DNA of 20,960 nucleotides from Lachnospiraceae bacterium UBA7205 (GCA_002490665.1 DKUL01000032.1:4131-25090), one strand, 5' to 3'. Shown: positions 7,193-15,256, counted from the first letter of the stretch. Translations and numbers: made by a program. Notes: generated by a model from the letters alone, not told the origin.

Positions 7193-7972
7193 ATGAAAAA
7201 AAAGAAGAAGCGGAAAGAATGGATGTATTTTATGGGCTTTATCGGCGTAAGCCTTGCCGGGGTGCTGGTCTTCGTATTGATACCGTTTGCGGACGTGGTG
7301 CGGCGCTCCTTTATGACAGTCATGTCAGGAGAGTTTGCGGGGCTGAACAACTATAAAACGGTGATTCATAATCAGGCGTTCCGGCTTGCGGTAAAGAACA
7401 CGCTTCATTTTGTGGGCGTGGCGATACCGCTGCTGGTGGTGATAGGACTGGCTGCCGCCCTTGTGCTCAGCAGGATACGTGACATCAGTGTCATAAAAAG
7501 CCTGTACCTGTTTCCGCTGGCAATGCCGACGGCAACCGTGGTGATTGTGTGGAGAATGTTCTTTTACAGGCAGGACTTTGAAAGCCTTGTCGTCAGCTAT
7601 CTCTGGAAAAATACAGGCTACACAATTGTGCTGTGGCTTGCGGGAATCGCGGGCATCCCGAATGAACTGATTGAGGCATCAAGGGTGGATGGCGCAAACA
7701 GGTTCCAGTGCCTGATTTTTGTGAAGCTGCCCTGCCTGAAAGGCAGTGTTTACACGATTGTGATTTTGTCGTTCTTAAATTCCATGAAAATCTACAGGGA
7801 AGCGTACCTTGTCGGCGGTTCGTATCCGAATAAGGACATTTATCTTTTGCAGCATACATTTAACAACTGGTACGTGAACCTTGAGTTTGACAAGATGGCG
7901 GCGGCAAGCGTGCTGGTGGCGATGGTGCTGTTTGTGTTTATTTTACTGTTTCAGTATTATAGTCAACGGTAA
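7193..7972 (+). CDS. ABC sugar transporter permease, MalF/UgpA type
   Basis: A 259-aa membrane protein, one of the two channel subunits of a CUT1-type ABC importer. After a basic start (MKKKKKRKEW) a first membrane span covers about residues 11-31, and several more follow. The ATPase-contacting EAA loop is clear: ELIEASRVDGANRF at 158-171. The family is usually about 290 aa; the extracytoplasmic segment between WRMFFYR and SYLWKNTGY is about 20-25 residues shorter than usual, so it may be a natural short-loop form or a small deletion. ATG 7193 has GTGAGG before it; the TTG at 7133 was rejected. It has its own promoter and sits 17 bases before its partner permease. Confidence 0.85.
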   Translation: MKKKKKRKEWMYFMGFIGVSLAGVLVFVLIPFADVVRRSFMTVMSGEFAGLNNYKTVIHNQAFRLAVKNTLHFVGVAIPLLVVIGLAAALVLSRIRDISVIKSLYLFPLAMPTATVVIVWRMFFYRQDFESLVVSYLWKNTGYTIVLWLAGIAGIPNELIEASRVDGANRFQCLIFVKLPCLKGSVYTIVILSFLNSMKIYREAYLVGGSYPNKDIYLLQHTFNNWYVNLEFDKMAAASVLVAMVLFVFILLFQYYSQR

Positions 7973-7989
7973 AAGGTAGGAGATTTGAA

Positions 7990-8856
7990 GTGAGGGTAAG
8001 AAAATTTCTCCGTATGGCATCGGAGGCAGTGACGAAATTAATATTTATAGCAGCAGGCATTGTAATCTGCGCGCCGGTGTTTCTTGTGGTGACAGGTTCT
8101 GTTATGGGGAAAGGCGATTTGTACGAATGTCTTGCCCCTGTGTTTGAGCATGGGACGGGATTTGTGTCGTGGAAGCTGATACCCCAGTATCCTACCATGG
8201 AGAACTATATCCGTCTGCTCTTTTATTCGCCGGAATTCTTCGTGCTGTTCTGGAACTCGGTGAAAATGGTGGGGCTGATTCTGCTGGGGCAGATGGCCGT
8301 GGGCGTACCTGCGGCATGGGCATTTGCAACATACGAGGTCAGGGGGAAAAATGTACTTTTTACCATTTACGTCGTGCTGATGCTCCTGCCCTTTCAGGTG
8401 ACGATGCTGTCAAGCTATCTGACGCTTGACAGGCTGTCGCTATTGGATACCCACTGGGCAGTCATCCTGCCTGCGGTGTTCAGCACATTTCCGATTTTTA
8501 TCATCTACGGCGGATTTCGCGCGATTCCCAAATCGCTGATTGAGGCGGCGCGGATTGACGGGGCAGGGGAAGTCTATATCTTTTTCATGGCAGGCATAGG
8601 GCTTGGAAAAGGAGGAATCCTCTCTGCGCTGGTGCTCGGATTTCTGGAATACTGGAACATGATTGAGCAGCCGTTTGCATTTCTGGAGGATAAGACGCTG
8701 TGGCCGTTGTCGCTGTATTTGCCTGAAATCAGCTGGACGCAGGCGGGATTTGCGTTTGCGGCATCCGTGGTGATGCTGATACCGGCAATCTTCGTGTTTG
8801 TCATGGGGCAGGATTATCTGGAACAGGGAATTATCTATTCCGGATTAAAAGGCTAG
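7990..8856 (+). CDS. ABC sugar transporter permease, MalG/UgpE type
   Basis: A 288-aa inner channel subunit, partner of the preceding permease. It has the usual six-span pattern beginning about residues 15-35, and the EAA loop SLIEAARIDGAGEVYIF at about 182-198 that docks onto the ATPase. Length is normal for the family. The start is a GTG at 7990, supported by TAGGAG eight bases upstream and by the family N-terminus. The stop codon lies inside the first bases of the 126-bp repeat element at 8854. No ATP-binding subunit follows, which is common for CUT1 systems that share one MsmK-type ATPase encoded elsewhere. Confidence 0.88.
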   Translation: MRVRKFLRMASEAVTKLIFIAAGIVICAPVFLVVTGSVMGKGDLYECLAPVFEHGTGFVSWKLIPQYPTMENYIRLLFYSPEFFVLFWNSVKMVGLILLGQMAVGVPAAWAFATYEVRGKNVLFTIYVVLMLLPFQVTMLSSYLTLDRLSLLDTHWAVILPAVFSTFPIFIIYGGFRAIPKSLIEAARIDGAGEVYIFFMAGIGLGKGGILSALVLGFLEYWNMIEQPFAFLEDKTLWPLSLYLPEISWTQAGFAFAASVVMLIPAIFVFVMGQDYLEQGIIYSGLKG

Positions 8857-8980
8857 TGTGAGAAGAACTTCTAGCCACTCGCAGCAATGGCTGCTTTGTG
8901 GAGAAGTTCTATGTCTCACACAGGAGAATGCCCAAAATGCGGGCATTCTCCGCACTGATTTGAGATTCCGCAGAGCGGAA
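8854..8980 (+). repeat. Three-hairpin dispersed repeat, copy 1
   Basis: About 126 bases that recur at 20835-20960 with about 14 differences and no indels. Hairpin 1 pairs AGAACTTCT (8864-8872) with AGAAGTTCT (8902-8910), extended by TGTGAGA/TCTCACA. Hairpin 2 is a perfect 11-bp stem (GGAGAATGCCC / GGGCATTCTCC, 8923-8951). Hairpin 3 pairs GATTCCGC with GCGGAATC (8964-8982) around AGA. It starts on the stop codon of the permease and ends before the ribosome site of the adaptor gene. Confidence 0.85.
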
Positions 8981-9002
8981 TCATGTTGTATGGAGGGTTC
9001 GT

Positions 9003-10850
9003 ATGATGGAAAGAGATGAGGAGAAGCTCTTTATCCGCAGGCGGATGGAGAAGTGGATGAAGATATTTTTGGTTTTTCTGGCATTTGTGTGGCTGTGTAC
9101 GATTATTTCAAAGAGTATCTATGTGTCAGGTCTGCCGATGGTCAGGACAGATACGGCTTCCAAAAAATATGTGGAGCATCTTGTCAGGACGGACGGAATT
9201 GTGACAGCGGGCGGCGAGATTGCCGTCAATACACAGGCAGGGCTGCGGGTGGACAGGATTGATGTCCGGCAGGGCGATGCGGTCAAGGCAGGGGATGTTC
9301 TCTTCACAATTGACACGGTTGATATTGCGGAGCTGATTAGCGCGAAGGAGGCGGAGCTTTCCAAGCTTCAGTGCAATCTCGCAGACTGGCAGACCAATGC
9401 GGTGATTGATGCGCAGAAAAAGGAAGTGGCAATCCTCTGGGCGAAGGAGGACTACGAGACGGCAGATAAGGAGACGGCGGTAGCGAAGGAGCGCGCGAAG
9501 GAAGCGCTGGAAAAGGCGGAGGCAGCGCTCGGAAGACATCTTGCGGATACAGTGCCCTACACGGCGGACAATGCCCGGCGCAATGCGTGGGACGCATATC
9601 ATGACTGGGTGAACAAAGGATACAGCATTGCGGACAAGATTACGGCAAAGGAGCGGGAGATTCAGGATTTGGAAGAACAGCTTGCCGAGCTGGAGAGCCG
9701 TATTGCAAAGGGGACTGATACAGGAAATACGATAAGCGGGAGCGCCGGCAGTTTTGCAGAGGACAATACAGACAGCGCAGACAATGCTGGAAATACAGGC
9801 ACGAATGACAGTTCCGCCGGCGCGGATAGTACAGAAACAGATAGCAGCACAGATGTCGGCGATTCCGCACAGAACATGGAAGAAAATCAAAGCCCAAATC
9901 CGGCAGATGAGGAAAAGCGGACAGAGCTGATAAATAAGATAAAGAAGGCAAACGAAGAACTGCTCGCCCTGCGTGACCAGCTGACAAGGCACGAGCGAAA
10001 TGCAGTCACACAGCCCGATTATTCAGCCGAGGAAGCCGAATATGATACATGGCAGAATACCAGACGCACCCTTGAGGAGAACGTACAGCACGCGAAGGAA
10101 AGCTATAACGACGCAAGCTATACGCGCGAGGTGACACTGCGCCAGAAGCTGCGGGATATCGCCAGCGCAGAGGTCACGTCAAGGGCGGACTCCACAGCCG
10201 AACTCTACGAACTGGACATCAGACAGGCACAGAAACAGGTTGAAAGGCTTCAGGCAATCAGACAGCAAAAAGGAGAAATCAGGGCTGAAAATGACGGGAT
10301 TGTTTCAAGGATTCAGATTGAAGTCGGCGGCAGGACATCAGACACGGCGGCGCTTCTTTTGACAGATGCACGAAGACCCTGCCAGTTCAAATTCAGTATC
10401 ACAAAAGAAGAGGGAAAATATGTGCACCTAAATGACATGGTTGAAGTAAAACTCAATGGACAGACCTCGGCGATGGATGTCACAGTGGATTATTTTACCG
10501 AAAATACGCAGGGTGGCTATGACTTGCTCTGTATGCTGCCTGAGAACGTGGGACAGCCCGGATTAAGCGGGACAGTCCAAAAGTCCGTGCAGGGTGAGTA
10601 TCATGACCTGGCGCTTCCTGTGGAGGCCGTTTTTGAGGATACAGGCGCTTTTTACCTCTATACCCTGAACGAAAAGGAAGGAATCCTCGGCAGTGAGTTC
10701 TATGCCGAAAAAATCAAGGTGCAGATAAAAGACAGAAATGACCGCTATGCCGCAATTGAACCCGGCACAATCAGCGCAGACACCAGAGTCATTACATACT
10801 CGACCGAGGAACTAAAACAGGGGCAGAGCGTGCGCCCACAGGAGAAGTAA
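9003..10850 (+). CDS. HlyD-like membrane-anchored adaptor protein
   Basis: A 615-aa protein with a cytoplasmic N-terminus rich in charge, one membrane span at about residues 21-41, then an outside portion. A split biotinyl-lipoyl-like segment begins at about residue 60 (GGEIAVNTQAGLRVDRIDVRQ, GDAVKAGDVLFTID). Long Ala/Glu/Lys coiled coils follow (about 110-235 and 305-430), broken by a Ser/Asp/Asn/Gly-rich linker at about 239-302. The second lipoyl half and beta barrel occupy about 430-610 (EIRAENDGIVSRIQIEVGG, DMVEVKLNGQ). This is the architecture of membrane fusion proteins of HlyD/AcrA type, here in a Gram-positive. GGAGGG lies just before ATG 9003. It directly follows the sugar permeases, with the repeat element between; its partner transporter is not in view. 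Confidence 0.8.
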   Translation: MMERDEEKLFIRRRMEKWMKIFLVFLAFVWLCTIISKSIYVSGLPMVRTDTASKKYVEHLVRTDGIVTAGGEIAVNTQAGLRVDRIDVRQGDAVKAGDVLFTIDTVDIAELISAKEAELSKLQCNLADWQTNAVIDAQKKEVAILWAKEDYETADKETAVAKERAKEALEKAEAALGRHLADTVPYTADNARRNAWDAYHDWVNKGYSIADKITAKEREIQDLEEQLAELESRIAKGTDTGNTISGSAGSFAEDNTDSADNAGNTGTNDSSAGADSTETDSSTDVGDSAQNMEENQSPNPADEEKRTELINKIKKANEELLALRDQLTRHERNAVTQPDYSAEEAEYDTWQNTRRTLEENVQHAKESYNDASYTREVTLRQKLRDIASAEVTSRADSTAELYELDIRQAQKQVERLQAIRQQKGEIRAENDGIVSRIQIEVGGRTSDTAALLLTDARRPCQFKFSITKEEGKYVHLNDMVEVKLNGQTSAMDVTVDYFTENTQGGYDLLCMLPENVGQPGLSGTVQKSVQGEYHDLALPVEAVFEDTGAFYLYTLNEKEGILGSEFYAEKIKVQIKDRNDRYAAIEPGTISADTRVITYSTEELKQGQSVRPQEK

Positions 10851-10870
10851 TGCGGCGATGGCAAAATTTA

Positions 10871-10900
10871 TTGATAATGCAGGCGCATTTGTGGTAAGAT
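10871..10900 (+). promoter_or_regulatory. Sigma-A-type promoter for the HD/Fic unit
   Basis: TTGATA at 10871-10876, 18-base spacer, TAAGAT at 10895-10900. It lies 35 bases before the start codon of the HD gene. Confidence 0.6.
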
Positions 10901-10934
10901 AAAGGAATAAATGAAAAGCTGAGGAGGTGCTTGC

Positions 10935-11516
10935 ATGGACGAGCGTATGAAAAAACAGATGGCATTTGCCTTGGAAATTGACAAGGTGAAAAATATCTTC
11001 CGGCAGACCCATTTATCCATGAACGGAAGAAACGAAAACGATGCGGAACATTCCTGGCATATGGCAGTCATGGCATATCTGCTGCGGGAGTACGCAAATG
11101 AGGAAATTGACATTGCAAAGGTCATGCTTATGTGTCTGATTCACGACATTGTGGAAATTGACGCAGGGGACACCTACGCATATGACGCAGAGGGGCTGAA
11201 AACGCAGAAAGCCAGGGAGGATGCCGCCAAGGAGCGGATATTTTCCATTCTTCCCGAGGAACAGAAAGAAGAATTTACTGCATTGTTTGACGAGTTTGAG
11301 GCATATGAAACGCCCGAATCAAAATTTGCGCACGCAATGGATAATCTTCAGCCGCTCATGCTGAATCACAGCAATGGCGGCAGCGACTGGCGCGAACACC
11401 AGGTCAAGGCAGAACAGGTCTATCAAAGGCAGGGCAAGACAAAATTAGGGTCCCAGAAGCTGTTTGAGCTGACAGACAGCATCATCCAGGAGAATATTCG
11501 AAAGGGAAATCTGTAA
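10935..11516 (+). CDS. HD-domain hydrolase, YfbR-like nucleotidase family
   Basis: A 193-aa cytoplasmic metal-dependent phosphohydrolase. The HD metal ligands are present: His39 in ENDAEHSWHM, His70-Asp71 in CLIHDIVEIDAGDTY, and Asp136 in FAHAMDNLQP, closely matching the spacing in YfbR 5'-deoxynucleotidase (His33, His68-Asp69, Asp137). Family members remove phosphate from deoxynucleoside monophosphates. The gene has a very strong ribosome site (GAGGAGG) and its own promoter. Only two bases separate it from the Fic gene, so they form one operon. The link between a nucleotidase-like enzyme and a Fic AMP-transferase is suggestive but untested. Confidence 0.85.
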   Translation: MDERMKKQMAFALEIDKVKNIFRQTHLSMNGRNENDAEHSWHMAVMAYLLREYANEEIDIAKVMLMCLIHDIVEIDAGDTYAYDAEGLKTQKAREDAAKERIFSILPEEQKEEFTALFDEFEAYETPESKFAHAMDNLQPLMLNHSNGGSDWREHQVKAEQVYQRQGKTKLGSQKLFELTDSIIQENIRKGNL

Positions 11517-11518
11517 CC

Positions 11519-12130
11519 ATGGCACTTGAAAACAAATTAGGCATCACAGAATCGGCGGAGCTGGCAAGGGAAGAGGAGCGCATCAGCAAGGCGAAGGCGG
11601 TCGAATTATATGAGAAAAAAATCCCCGATGATGAAATAGGGAAATTCACAGGCCTGGCAAAAATACATCAGTATCTTTTTGATGAAATCTATGATTTTGC
11701 CGGAGAAGTCAGGACAGTCAACCTTGCAAAGGGGAATTTCCGTTTTGCCCCCGTCATGTATCTGGATGCGGTATTAAAACACATTGACGCCATGCCGCAG
11801 TCCACCTTTGACGAAATCATTGAGAAATATGTGGAGATGAACATAGCGCATCCGTTTCGGGAGGGAAACGGAAGAAGCACCAGGATTTGGCTGGACTTTA
11901 TTTTGCGGAAGGAATTAAAGCATGTCGTGGACTGGGGAACGGTCGACAAGGAAGACTATCTGATGGCAATGGAACGAAGTCCGATTAAGGATGTTGAAAT
12001 AAAAGTACTGCTGAAAAGCGCGCTCACAGACAAAATCAGGGACAGGGCAGTGTATATGAAAGGGATTGACGCAAGCTATTATTATGAGGGGTACAATACA
12101 TTCAAGTCTGAAGAACTATATATCCAATAA
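11519..12130 (+). CDS. Class III Fic-domain adenylyltransferase (self-inhibited)
   Basis: A 203-aa Fic protein that transfers AMP from ATP to a target protein hydroxyl. The catalytic loop HPFREGNGR is at residues 111-119 (His111 is the catalytic base). The C-terminal inhibitory helix motif S-x-x-x-E-G is present as SYYYEG at 186-191, the same place as in Neisseria meningitidis NmFic, which defines class III enzymes that block their own ATP site. The flap region at about 66-76 (TVNLAKGNFRFAP) also fits. Length is normal for this class. It begins two bases after the HD gene, with no strong ribosome site of its own, suggesting translational coupling. No separate antitoxin is needed by this class. 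Confidence 0.9.
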   Translation: MALENKLGITESAELAREEERISKAKAVELYEKKIPDDEIGKFTGLAKIHQYLFDEIYDFAGEVRTVNLAKGNFRFAPVMYLDAVLKHIDAMPQSTFDEIIEKYVEMNIAHPFREGNGRSTRIWLDFILRKELKHVVDWGTVDKEDYLMAMERSPIKDVEIKVLLKSALTDKIRDRAVYMKGIDASYYYEGYNTFKSEELYIQ

Positions 12131-12198
12131 TATTTCACGGCAATAAAGATACGTTTCACGACATTTCAGTATCACAGCGCATCCAGTAGTGCGATAAT
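12131..12198 (+). promoter_or_regulatory. Candidate LytTR operator and promoter
   Basis: Upstream of the regulator, GCAATAAAG (12140-12148) and ACATTTCAG (12161-12169) are separated by exactly 12 bases, the 9-12-9 geometry of LytTR binding sites; the second box fits the ComE-type half-site. TTTCACG also repeats with a 21-base period (12133-12139 and 12154-12160). A GATAAT -10 box lies at 12193-12198. Autoregulation is inferred. Confidence 0.4.
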
Positions 12199-12219
12199 GG
12201 TTGAAAAGGGAGTGGACAA

Positions 12220-12939
12220 ATGCGGATTGCAGTGTGTGATGATGAAAGGGCAGTCAGGGAGCTTTATACAGACAAAATCAGGCAGCTTTATCCGGATGCA
12301 GACCTCATCCGATACCAGTCGGGTGAGGAACTGCTTCTGGACGACAGGCGGCCTGATATTTTATTGCTCGACATCCAGATGCCGGGCAGAAACGGAATGG
12401 AGACAGCAAGGCAGCTGCGCAGGGACAGCCGGGAAATGGTCATCATTTTTGTCAGCGCCCTGGAGGAGTATGTTTTTCAGGCGTTCGATGTAGGGGCGTT
12501 TCATTATCTGGTAAAACCTTTTGACGACAGGAAATTTGCCCAGGTGCTGTCGCGGGCAGTCAGCCAGTACGAGGAAAACAGCAGACAAAAGGCAGCCAGG
12601 GACGAGGAAAAGAGCGCCCCCAGTATCATGATAACGAAAGGCGGGGAACATATCACCGTCCGGATTGCGGATATCGTGTATGCGGAGGTCTTTGACAGGA
12701 AAGTGATTCTGCACACGATGGATTCTGACATTGAATATTATGGGAAGATGAAGGAACTCGAGAAAGCGGCAGGCAGTGATTTTTACCGTCCCCACAGGGC
12801 ATACCTCGTGAATTTTCATTTTATCCGGAAATATGACGCTTCGACAATCTATCTGGAAAGGGGACAGGCGCTTATGGCAAAACAGAATTATCACGACTTT
12901 GTGAAAAGCTATCTCCGGTTTAACCAGAGGAAGGCGTGA
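12220..12939 (+). CDS. LytTR-family response regulator
   Basis: A 239-aa two-component regulator. The receiver domain (about 1-120) has the acidic pocket Asp7/Asp8 (CDDE), phospho-acceptor Asp51 in LLLDIQMPGRNG, and Lys99 in YLVKPFD. The LytTR DNA-binding domain covers about 139-236 with the typical HRAYLVN and IYLERGQ segments. This family binds direct repeats with about 21-base period, and such repeats lie just upstream. ATG 12220 gives the standard MRIAVCDDE start after AAAGGGAG. It is followed after three bases by its sensor kinase. Targets may include neighbouring genes, but none can be proven. Confidence 0.92.
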   Translation: MRIAVCDDERAVRELYTDKIRQLYPDADLIRYQSGEELLLDDRRPDILLLDIQMPGRNGMETARQLRRDSREMVIIFVSALEEYVFQAFDVGAFHYLVKPFDDRKFAQVLSRAVSQYEENSRQKAARDEEKSAPSIMITKGGEHITVRIADIVYAEVFDRKVILHTMDSDIEYYGKMKELEKAAGSDFYRPHRAYLVNFHFIRKYDASTIYLERGQALMAKQNYHDFVKSYLRFNQRKA

Positions 12940-12942
12940 AAA

Positions 12943-14316
12943 ATGACAGACAATGAACTGTTTTTTGGCAGGGTAATGCAGCTGCTGCCGGCTTTGGAGC
13001 AGATTTTGCAGGGGTACTGCCTCTGTCGGCTGATGAAGCCGTTTATGGATGGCTATGGAAGAAAAAGGGTATGGTGTATCGGGACAGCATATTTCCTGAC
13101 AATGCTGCTGCTCTATGCGACAGGTTACCATCCAGGCAGCTCCACCGCAGTCGGTGCAGGAATTTTTGCGGCACTGATTGTCATGTGTCGGGTCGACCGA
13201 AGGAATTATGAACAGAAGATATTCCTCTCAATGACGTTTTATTCGCTATGCTGGCTTGCCAGTGCAATAGCGGAAATCCTGTATGACATTCTGTACGACT
13301 TTGCCATCCATACGGACTATATGACACAGCAGGATGCGGAGACGTGGGGGGCTTTGTATGTGGCAATATCCTCTCTGTATGTTTTGGTGAAAATTCCAAT
13401 CATTCTTGCCGGTATCAGGTGTGTTTTGAAAGTCTATGTATATAAATCTGCCAACATGACCAAAAAGGAGCTGTGTATGCTGTCAGCGCCCCTGGTCATG
13501 GGAATGGCAGGATTTGAGACCATACATTATTACCGTAACTTCTATATTTTTGAGACAGGTAACAATATCAACGCATATGATGCGCGTTCGGTGTTCTATT
13601 ACATTGTGTCCATCGCCGTGATTGTGGTTGTAATCGGGCTGTACCAGAACATCAGGGCAAATCAGGAGGAAAAGTTGCGAAATGAGCTGCTTGCCGCACA
13701 GATTGACAACATCCGCCGTCATATTGGACAGGTAGAGCTGCTGTATCAGAATATTCGCGGCATCAGGCATGACATGGCAAATCACATTCTGACACTGGAA
13801 AGACTTTATGCCGGCAACAAGACGAGTGAGGCGAGGGAGTACGGCACGAACCTGAAAGCTGCCCTTTCCGGGGCGGCAGGCGAAATCAGGAGCGGAAATC
13901 CTGTGACGGACGTCATCCTGCTGGAATGGAAACGTGAAGCACAGGAGAAAGAAATACAGTTTTGTTCCGAATTCTATTATCCGACAGGTTCTGGCATCAA
14001 TGCGTTTGACATCAGTGTGATTCTGAACAACGCGCTTCAGAATGCAGTGGAAAATACGGGGAAGAATGATGATATTTACATTCATTCCTATCGCCGGAAC
14101 CATGCATACATGATAGAGGTTAGCAACGGATTTTCAGGAAAACTGCACTGGGATTCGGAGAGCGGGCTTCCGGTTACTTCAAAAGCAAAAATGGAAGGAC
14201 ATGGATATGGCTTATCCAATATCCGCAGGGTGGCGGCAAAGTACACAGGGGACATTGCCGTTGACATCAAGGACGGAAGGTTCTGTCTCTGTGTGATGCT
14301 GATGATGGAAGTATAA
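12943..14316 (+). CDS. GHKL (AgrC-like) sensor histidine kinase
   Basis: A 457-aa membrane sensor. Residues 1 to about 230 hold six or so membrane spans (e.g. VWCIGTAYFLTMLLLYATGY and VFYYIVSIAVIVVVIGLYQN). A linker coiled coil leads to the H box GIRHDMANH with phospho-acceptor His276. The GHKL ATPase domain has the N box NNALQNAVEN (Asn362 region) and G box GHGYGLSNIRRV near residue 420. This layout is that of AgrC/ComD/DltS-type kinases that sense peptides, but no peptide precursor gene was seen. It is coupled to the LytTR regulator, with the start codon three bases after the regulator's stop. Confidence 0.9.
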   Translation: MTDNELFFGRVMQLLPALEQILQGYCLCRLMKPFMDGYGRKRVWCIGTAYFLTMLLLYATGYHPGSSTAVGAGIFAALIVMCRVDRRNYEQKIFLSMTFYSLCWLASAIAEILYDILYDFAIHTDYMTQQDAETWGALYVAISSLYVLVKIPIILAGIRCVLKVYVYKSANMTKKELCMLSAPLVMGMAGFETIHYYRNFYIFETGNNINAYDARSVFYYIVSIAVIVVVIGLYQNIRANQEEKLRNELLAAQIDNIRRHIGQVELLYQNIRGIRHDMANHILTLERLYAGNKTSEAREYGTNLKAALSGAAGEIRSGNPVTDVILLEWKREAQEKEIQFCSEFYYPTGSGINAFDISVILNNALQNAVENTGKNDDIYIHSYRRNHAYMIEVSNGFSGKLHWDSESGLPVTSKAKMEGHGYGLSNIRRVAAKYTGDIAVDIKDGRFCLCVMLMMEV

Positions 14317-14383
14317 TAGCTTACAACAGAAAAAGGCTGTTCCACGGCATTTTGGTTCAGAGCCTGGCTGAAAACGTCGAAAG

Positions 14384-14410
14384 AATGACTGAGTAGCTGA
14401 AAAAATGACT
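14384..14410 (+). promoter_or_regulatory. Direct repeat before the FlxA-like gene
   Basis: AATGACTGAGT (14384) and AATGACTTAGT (14404) lie 20 bases apart. CTGAAAA also repeats here (14368 and 14397). The arrangement could be an operator; no clear -10 was identified. Confidence 0.3.
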
Positions 14411-14435
14411 TAGTGTTCGAAAGGAGACGAAAACA

Positions 14436-15233
14436 ATGATGACAGTCAACAGTGGAACAGGAAACAATATGCAGACAGTGCGTTATAACATGAATACGCA
14501 GGCAGATTCCGTCAGCAAAAGGATACAGGAGCAGATTACGGATGCGCAGAAGCGGATGCAGGAGCTTTCGGCTGACAAGGATATGACGCTGGAAGACAAG
14601 ATGAAGAAAAGGCAGGAAATCCAGCAGGAGATTGCAAACCTCAATCAGCAGTTAAGGCAGCACCAGATTGAACAGAGGAAGGAGCAGCAGTCTAAAAACG
14701 CATCTGCAAAAGAGAATAATCCGGACAGCCAGAAAACGGATGCGGCAAAGCAGGGAGCGGGATTTTCATCCGCAGGCATGACAGCGATACTTTCCGCCGA
14801 TTCATCCATGAAGCAGGCGAAGGTGCAGGGCAGCGTGGCGACGCAGATGGAAGGCAGGGCAGGCGTCCTTGAAATTGAGATAAAACAGGATGGCAGCAGG
14901 GGCGGTGACACCTCGGCAAAGGAAGCAGAGCTTGCCGAGGCAGAACAGAAGGCAGAGGATGCCACAGGTGCACAGCTCAATACGCTTGCTGAAGCAAACC
15001 GGACGATGACAGAAGCGGCGGAGGAAGACAGGGCAGATAATAAGGAAGCAGCGGAACGTGAGGACAATAAACATGCGGACAAAACAGATAAAGATGACCA
15101 AAACGCAACTGGAGAACCGGACGAGTTAGAAAAAAATGCCGACATAAAGACGGATGTTTCGTCATTGGAGAATGCAGCGAAAGAAACAGAAGTTCGGCCG
15201 GCGGCAAAAAAACATATTGACATGTATCTGTAA
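14436..15233 (+). CDS. FlxA-like protein with a long low-complexity tail
   Basis: A 265-aa soluble protein. Residues about 24-85 form a Gln/Glu/Lys-rich coiled coil (VSKRIQEQITDAQKRMQELS, MKKRQEIQQEIANLNQQLRQ) of the FlxA-like family, which is named from a gene controlled by the flagellar sigma factor in enteric bacteria and is widespread in motile Clostridia. The rest is Ala/Glu/Asp/Lys-rich and looks disordered or helical, ending AAKKHIDMYL. The start has AAAGGAG upstream. No signal peptide is seen. The function is not known even for relatives. The tail is longer than the ones I know. Its neighbours are not flagellar genes, so it is a scattered motility-regulon candidate. Confidence 0.65.
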   Translation: MMTVNSGTGNNMQTVRYNMNTQADSVSKRIQEQITDAQKRMQELSADKDMTLEDKMKKRQEIQQEIANLNQQLRQHQIEQRKEQQSKNASAKENNPDSQKTDAAKQGAGFSSAGMTAILSADSSMKQAKVQGSVATQMEGRAGVLEIEIKQDGSRGGDTSAKEAELAEAEQKAEDATGAQLNTLAEANRTMTEAAEEDRADNKEAAEREDNKHADKTDKDDQNATGEPDELEKNADIKTDVSSLENAAKETEVRPAAKKHIDMYL

Positions 15234-15256
15234 AAAAATTAAAGATAATATTTTAT

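Noticed and set aside
9126..9992. 288-aa reverse-strand ORF within the adaptor gene
   Set aside because: Fully antisense to a well-supported gene, rich in Cys and Ile with no recognisable motif and no ribosome site; a result of codon bias in the forward gene.
12361..13131. 256-aa reverse ORF across the regulator/kinase junction
   Set aside because: Antisense to two clear two-component genes with full motifs.
13483..14103. 206-aa reverse ORF inside the kinase gene
   Set aside because: Antisense to the H box and ATPase domain; no independent support.
14645..15223. 192-aa Ser/Ala-rich reverse ORF over the FlxA-like gene
   Set aside because: Mirror image of a low-complexity Ala/Glu coding tail; no start signals.
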